From Nemophila menziesii (Eukaryota; Streptophyta; Magnoliopsida; Boraginales; Hydrophyllaceae): a DNA stretch of 64,000 nt. This document shows, in pieces, positions 60,199-64,000 of the stretch; position 1 is the first letter of the stretch; every line of letters begins with the position of its first letter. Under the pieces are notes generated by a model. The model did no database searches, had not been told where the DNA came from, and was given only the letters and a program-made list of their open reading frames with translations. Where the stretch lies: contig JARWIR010000017.1 of the NCBI GenBank assembly GCA_029959085.1, positions 19,829,507-19,893,506 of the forward strand, read 5' to 3'. Both the position numbers and the translations under genes were made by a program.

Positions 60199-61894
60199 TA
60201 AGTAGGTTGTGTAAGAGAGAGCTTATCAAAATCATATTGAGGGTTTTTCAACTACAAATTATAAGACGTATAATAATATTATTTGTTTCACTTCCTTAAT
60301 CTTTTTTTTGACGCGTTTCACTTCCTTAATCTGACTTCAATTTATATATTCGACTAGTGGTCTAAACTTAATTAATGATTATAGGCTTCAAGATCACAAT
60401 CTAAATATAATCAAGTCAAGTCTATTAACTTAAACCATTATAATTACGATAAATACATAAATCATTTCATATCTATATGATGGGAAATATCACAATAACG
60501 CCATGTTAATATTTTTATCCATATTGTGTGACTGAAGAGTGAGTAAAAACAATCATGATTGTAAGTATCGTTAGCTAAGATAGAGAAATTATGCCTTGTT
60601 TCGTTTAGAAGGTCGGTGGACGAAACTCTAGCTTCCACAAAGATAACTAATTGGGTGTTGATGAGAACGTGCCAGAGTCATATCGTGGATTTTTATGTTA
60701 CAAATTATAAGTTGCATAATATTGATCTTCGACACAGTTCATGCTCAAATAGAGAGAAATGCCCGATCAATACCTAGCTATGAAAGGTAGAACTTTGAAA
60801 TTTCTCTTGATGGTTGCCCGAGGTGGATTTATCTCCTGGTAGGCTGAGTGGCCTAAAATAAGACAAGGGTCAGGACCAAAGGAAGGGGTGCCTCCTGCTT
60901 CCATTCCGATGGTCAAGTCAGTTTTGGGCCAAAGACCGAGAAAAATACTAATGGATAAAGTATGATTGTATATATGAATATTATAGTTATAAAAGTGATA
61001 CCTCTTTAGGCCAATTGCATGAGTATTTGGTACCTCCCGGAGTGTGATATCAAATCACCACTAAGGATATTATGCCCTACAAGTGTATGTGTCTCCAAGT
61101 AATAAAAGTAATCAATATTATAGTCTCCACATGGAATGTAGGGTTAGTTGTAATGCTTTTATTTCACAATAAAGATATTCGTTATGATAAAAATTAATAT
61201 AAAAGACTAAAAATAATAAAGATTGGATTATGAAACTAAAACTAAATAATGATAGAACGGAAGACAATAAGAAAATAAACCAAATTACGAAGATTTGCAA
61301 AAGGAAATAGTATATCTTGTAATGTCTATGCTCACCGAACCAACAACTATTATGATTACTCGATTAAATGGAAAATTGGGAATCTTCATATTATCTGGGA
61401 TTATAAGTTCCACTTAAGTCCCTTCTGGGTAAGTAGAAGCAACCTTCTAAATTTAGCAGTTTCTTCTGGATAAACCTACGCGCTTTATAAGGTGCTTTCT
61501 AGATTAAAACCACGTAAGGACTATATAAACTATCTGGCCTACCGATTCTTAAGATGAATTTATATAATTATTATTTAGATCCACCTATAAATCTCCCTTT
61601 CTTGTGTAATGCACAATGTAAGGAATTCAATTTATGTGACTTTTGTAAACAAATTCACATTAATACAAAATAATAATCAATGGAAAAAACATAATTCATT
61701 TAAAACTAGAAATCCAAATAATTTGAAATAATCAAAAAAAAAAAGTTGATAAGGTTTTACGCTAAGACATCCCAAACTAATAAATATGTTCAAGGGAATA
61801 AGAATTGCAAATTTGAATAATTTGTGTATCTTCCGTGCTCTCCTTCCTTATCTATTGCTCCACAAGTTATTAATATGTGAAGTGTGTCTAAATG

Positions 61895-61895
<1 letters not shown>
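60199..61895. other. Intergenic, no gene seen
   Basis: 1.7 kb AT-rich. Longest open stretches are 60 codons and lack any recognised motif. A (G/T)CACTTCCTTAATC word is repeated within 30 bp at about 60290-60330. Confidence 0.45.

Positions 61896-61961
<66 letters not shown>
61896..61961. repeat. (TA)n microsatellite, left half
   Basis: About 32 TA units directly before a solo LTR; continues at 63378. Confidence 0.95.
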
Positions 61962-61965
<4 letters not shown>

Positions 61966-63372
61966 TAGGGTGTGATAATAACGACCACAGATCGTTTGCA
62001 AGTTTAGTTAATAAGTAAGATTCGTTCGCAGAGACTTAGTATGTTGGGAGTATGTTTAGAAGAGAAAGCATAGTAAAGATAGTTGCGCGAATAAAAGACT
62101 ATAAATAAAGATGAATAAATTGTAAAGCTAATAACTAAACTAATAACTAATGAAATAAAGTAAATATTAAATAATTAAATGAGAGATATAGTTTTAGGTT
62201 TGCTAGTATGCACTTATCCTTCTAATTATTCTTCTAGTTATAAGAGTGATTAAAGCTCTTAGAGTAAGTAGTCAGGATTCTATATTCCTCCTAACCCCCT
62301 TTCGGGTGGACTTAGGTGGCTTTATAACAATTACCATGGGACTTGGGTAAGGGTCCCTGCATAATGATTGGTTGTTAATCTCAAAACCTAGTGACTATCT
62401 AGTTAGACAAACCCGTCAGGATCACTACTGCACACTATACGCTTATGCGGTGTTTCAACATTAGACTCCCCTTCCGGGCGACCATCCAACTTCTATGGTA
62501 ATCCTATACTCGTGCACTAGCAAAAGCTACAGTCAATACATCAAAGCACGTAAAACAAATATAAAGGTTAAGAAGCTCAATCGATTTAAAAAGGTTTTTC
62601 CCAAACAACTTAGATAGAAGAAAATAGAATTTGAACATTATACATATGAAAAACCCAAGCTATGGAAAATTTAGTTCCTTCTAATAAGAAATAAACTAAA
62701 ATAAAGATACATACTGTCAACTTGCTTATGTTGATGATATCTAAGAGTAATATTAATTCAAGGCTGAGAATGGACATGTTTACAATGATAAGAGGGTGTA
62801 TTTATAGGTGTTTTCTAACCCTATGTCGAAATCTTGGAGTGGGCAAGTAGTTGGAGTCAAAGTCCAATTCAAATTCGTTCCCCAAAATATAGGATATGAT
62901 AAATAATGCTTCAATGATTTGGCCACATTTCCTTCGTTACTTGGTCAAATTTAGTGTATGGCCAGTCAAAATGATCGCAATGCAAATATCTATCTGCTAG
63001 TAAAATATCTCATCCAAATTCATAATATATTTTCTGCAGTCTTCAAAACACTGAACGACTTTTCAGCATGACAGATTTACTTGACAGTTTTTCCTTTCCC
63101 AATTCAACTTTGTTTCCTTTAATCTCCCGATTCCTCCTCAGATCTATTTTCCTTAACTTGTTGGCATCGATTCGGCCTCTAAATATTTTCTTTTACTTAA
63201 GAGCTTCACAATAACACACAAATTATACCAAAAACGCTACAAAAGTAATAAGTCTCCAAATCAAGACATGAATTAAGAAATTATCTAATAACGGGGGAAA
63301 TCCCTTAATAATTAATTAAATACACCTAAAATGATGTCTCAAACCTAGACTAATATATCACAAATACGGATA

Positions 63373-63377
<5 letters not shown>
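61962..63377 (-). mobile_element. Solo LTR inserted in a TA microsatellite
   Basis: 1416-bp minus-strand LTR, similar along its length to 34442-35939 (shared GTAAGATTCGTTC, CTAACCCC, CAATCGATTTAAAAA, AGAGGGTGTATTTATAGGTG). On the minus strand it begins TGATGTATCCGTATTTGTGA with GAGACATCA about 35 bp later. The flanks are TA repeats on both sides, so the 5-bp duplication cannot be read unambiguously. Confidence 0.88.
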
Positions 63378-63448
<71 letters not shown>

Positions 63449-63449
63449 T
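63378..63449. repeat. (TA)n(CA)n microsatellite, right half
   Basis: About 22 TA units followed by about 13 CA units. Confidence 0.95.
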
Positions 63450-64000
63450 AGGAAATTCATAAGTTTAAGTCATATGCCCAGAAAATAGTTCAAAAGTGAT
63501 TTGTGCACATCTTTGTTGAATATGAAATGCTCAAGTAATCTAGCCAAAATTTTCATACCTTCCTCGTCTCAACTTGGAATTGATCGTTATGTCTTCTCAC
63601 GTGTGCTAGACTCCAAGAGCTATCTCGCGTGTAAAGGGCATGATCATATTTTTTTACTAATTATTTGTTGTGATTATTTCAAGTTAGGAAGTCATTTTTT
63701 TAGATTTGGTGCTTTGTTTTCAAATGATCTTTTTTAATCCTTGGCTTGTCTCGTTCTCGTTTTAATTCATCTTGAATGTTTCTTTCTTTTCTTGACTACT
63801 TATATTGCAATTTACATCCTTGTATCCCCCATGTTCTAAGAGCTACACTACACAATCAAAACACAAACTATCTCAAATTGATTAAAAATACAAATAATTT
63901 CATATAATAACTAAGAATTTGAAATATACTAAACAATGGATACATCCCACTTTATAATCACAAATAAAATCCAAATGATATATATAAAGTATTAAAGTAT
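63450..64000. other. Intergenic, no gene recognised
   Basis: One 78-codon open stretch (63501-63737, plus) has no motif I recognise. The sequence runs off the window. Confidence 0.4.

Overview
The window is nuclear DNA from a flowering plant, most probably a eudicot. The base composition is AT-rich, genes are sparse and contain short GT-AG introns, and nested retrotransposons of plant type fill most of the space. I cannot name the species. Three host genes are well supported, all on the minus strand: an exportin-2/CAS nuclear export receptor (9865-12798, uninterrupted CDS with inferred UTR introns), a four-exon chloroplast 15-cis-zeta-carotene isomerase Z-ISO (27472-29090), and a three-exon R2R3-MYB transcription factor (56893-58051). 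They are unrelated in function and do not form a cluster.

Layout. 1-1.8 kb is a decayed LINE. 2.7-3.5 kb is a 5'-truncated LINE with a perfect 17-bp target duplication. 3.6-4.0 kb is a Tourist-like MITE. 4.5-8.6 kb is bounded by diverged inverted arms and contains a 929-bp hAT-type element. 9.5-13.3 kb is the CAS gene. 13.6-18.5 kb is a tandem duplication of a dead hAT transposase, each copy carrying the same tRNA-like SINE. 18.6-21.2 kb is a LINE remnant split by a solo LTR. 21.5-27.05 kb is a 5.6-kb element with hAT-like ends and an 8-bp duplication, which carries an unusual GGTTAA/GGCTAA hexanucleotide array between two near-identical 0.77-kb direct repeats. 27.2-29.1 kb is Z-ISO, with a MULE-type MITE about 150 bp upstream.

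29.9-55.9 kb is one large nest. A minus-strand LINE (29.9-33.96 kb) is broken by a hAT MITE. Next to it lies a plus-strand LINE whose pieces (34.0-34.4, 35.9-36.3, 37.9-39.0, 53.2-55.3 kb) can be read in order once two solo LTRs, a hAT MITE and a MULE-like element are set aside. The MULE-like element (39,027-53,236) itself contains two LTR retrotransposons. One (39,660-47,666) has 1,422-bp LTRs that look identical and a single intact 615-codon ORF, but no reverse transcriptase or integrase core. The other (48,234-52,925) is a Ty1/copia element with all domains but two in-frame stop codons. 55.9-64 kb holds the MYB gene, a hAT-like MITE and a threefold tandem repeat upstream of it, two more MITE-like sequences, and a solo LTR in a TA microsatellite.

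The most notable object is the non-autonomous LTR element at 39.7-47.7 kb. Its coding region joins a retropepsin to what looks like the extreme C-terminus of an integrase. Related LTRs occur at least five more times in the window, all opening with the same inverted repeat. All coordinates of target duplications and splice sites were read by eye; family assignments rest on recognised motifs, not on database searches.
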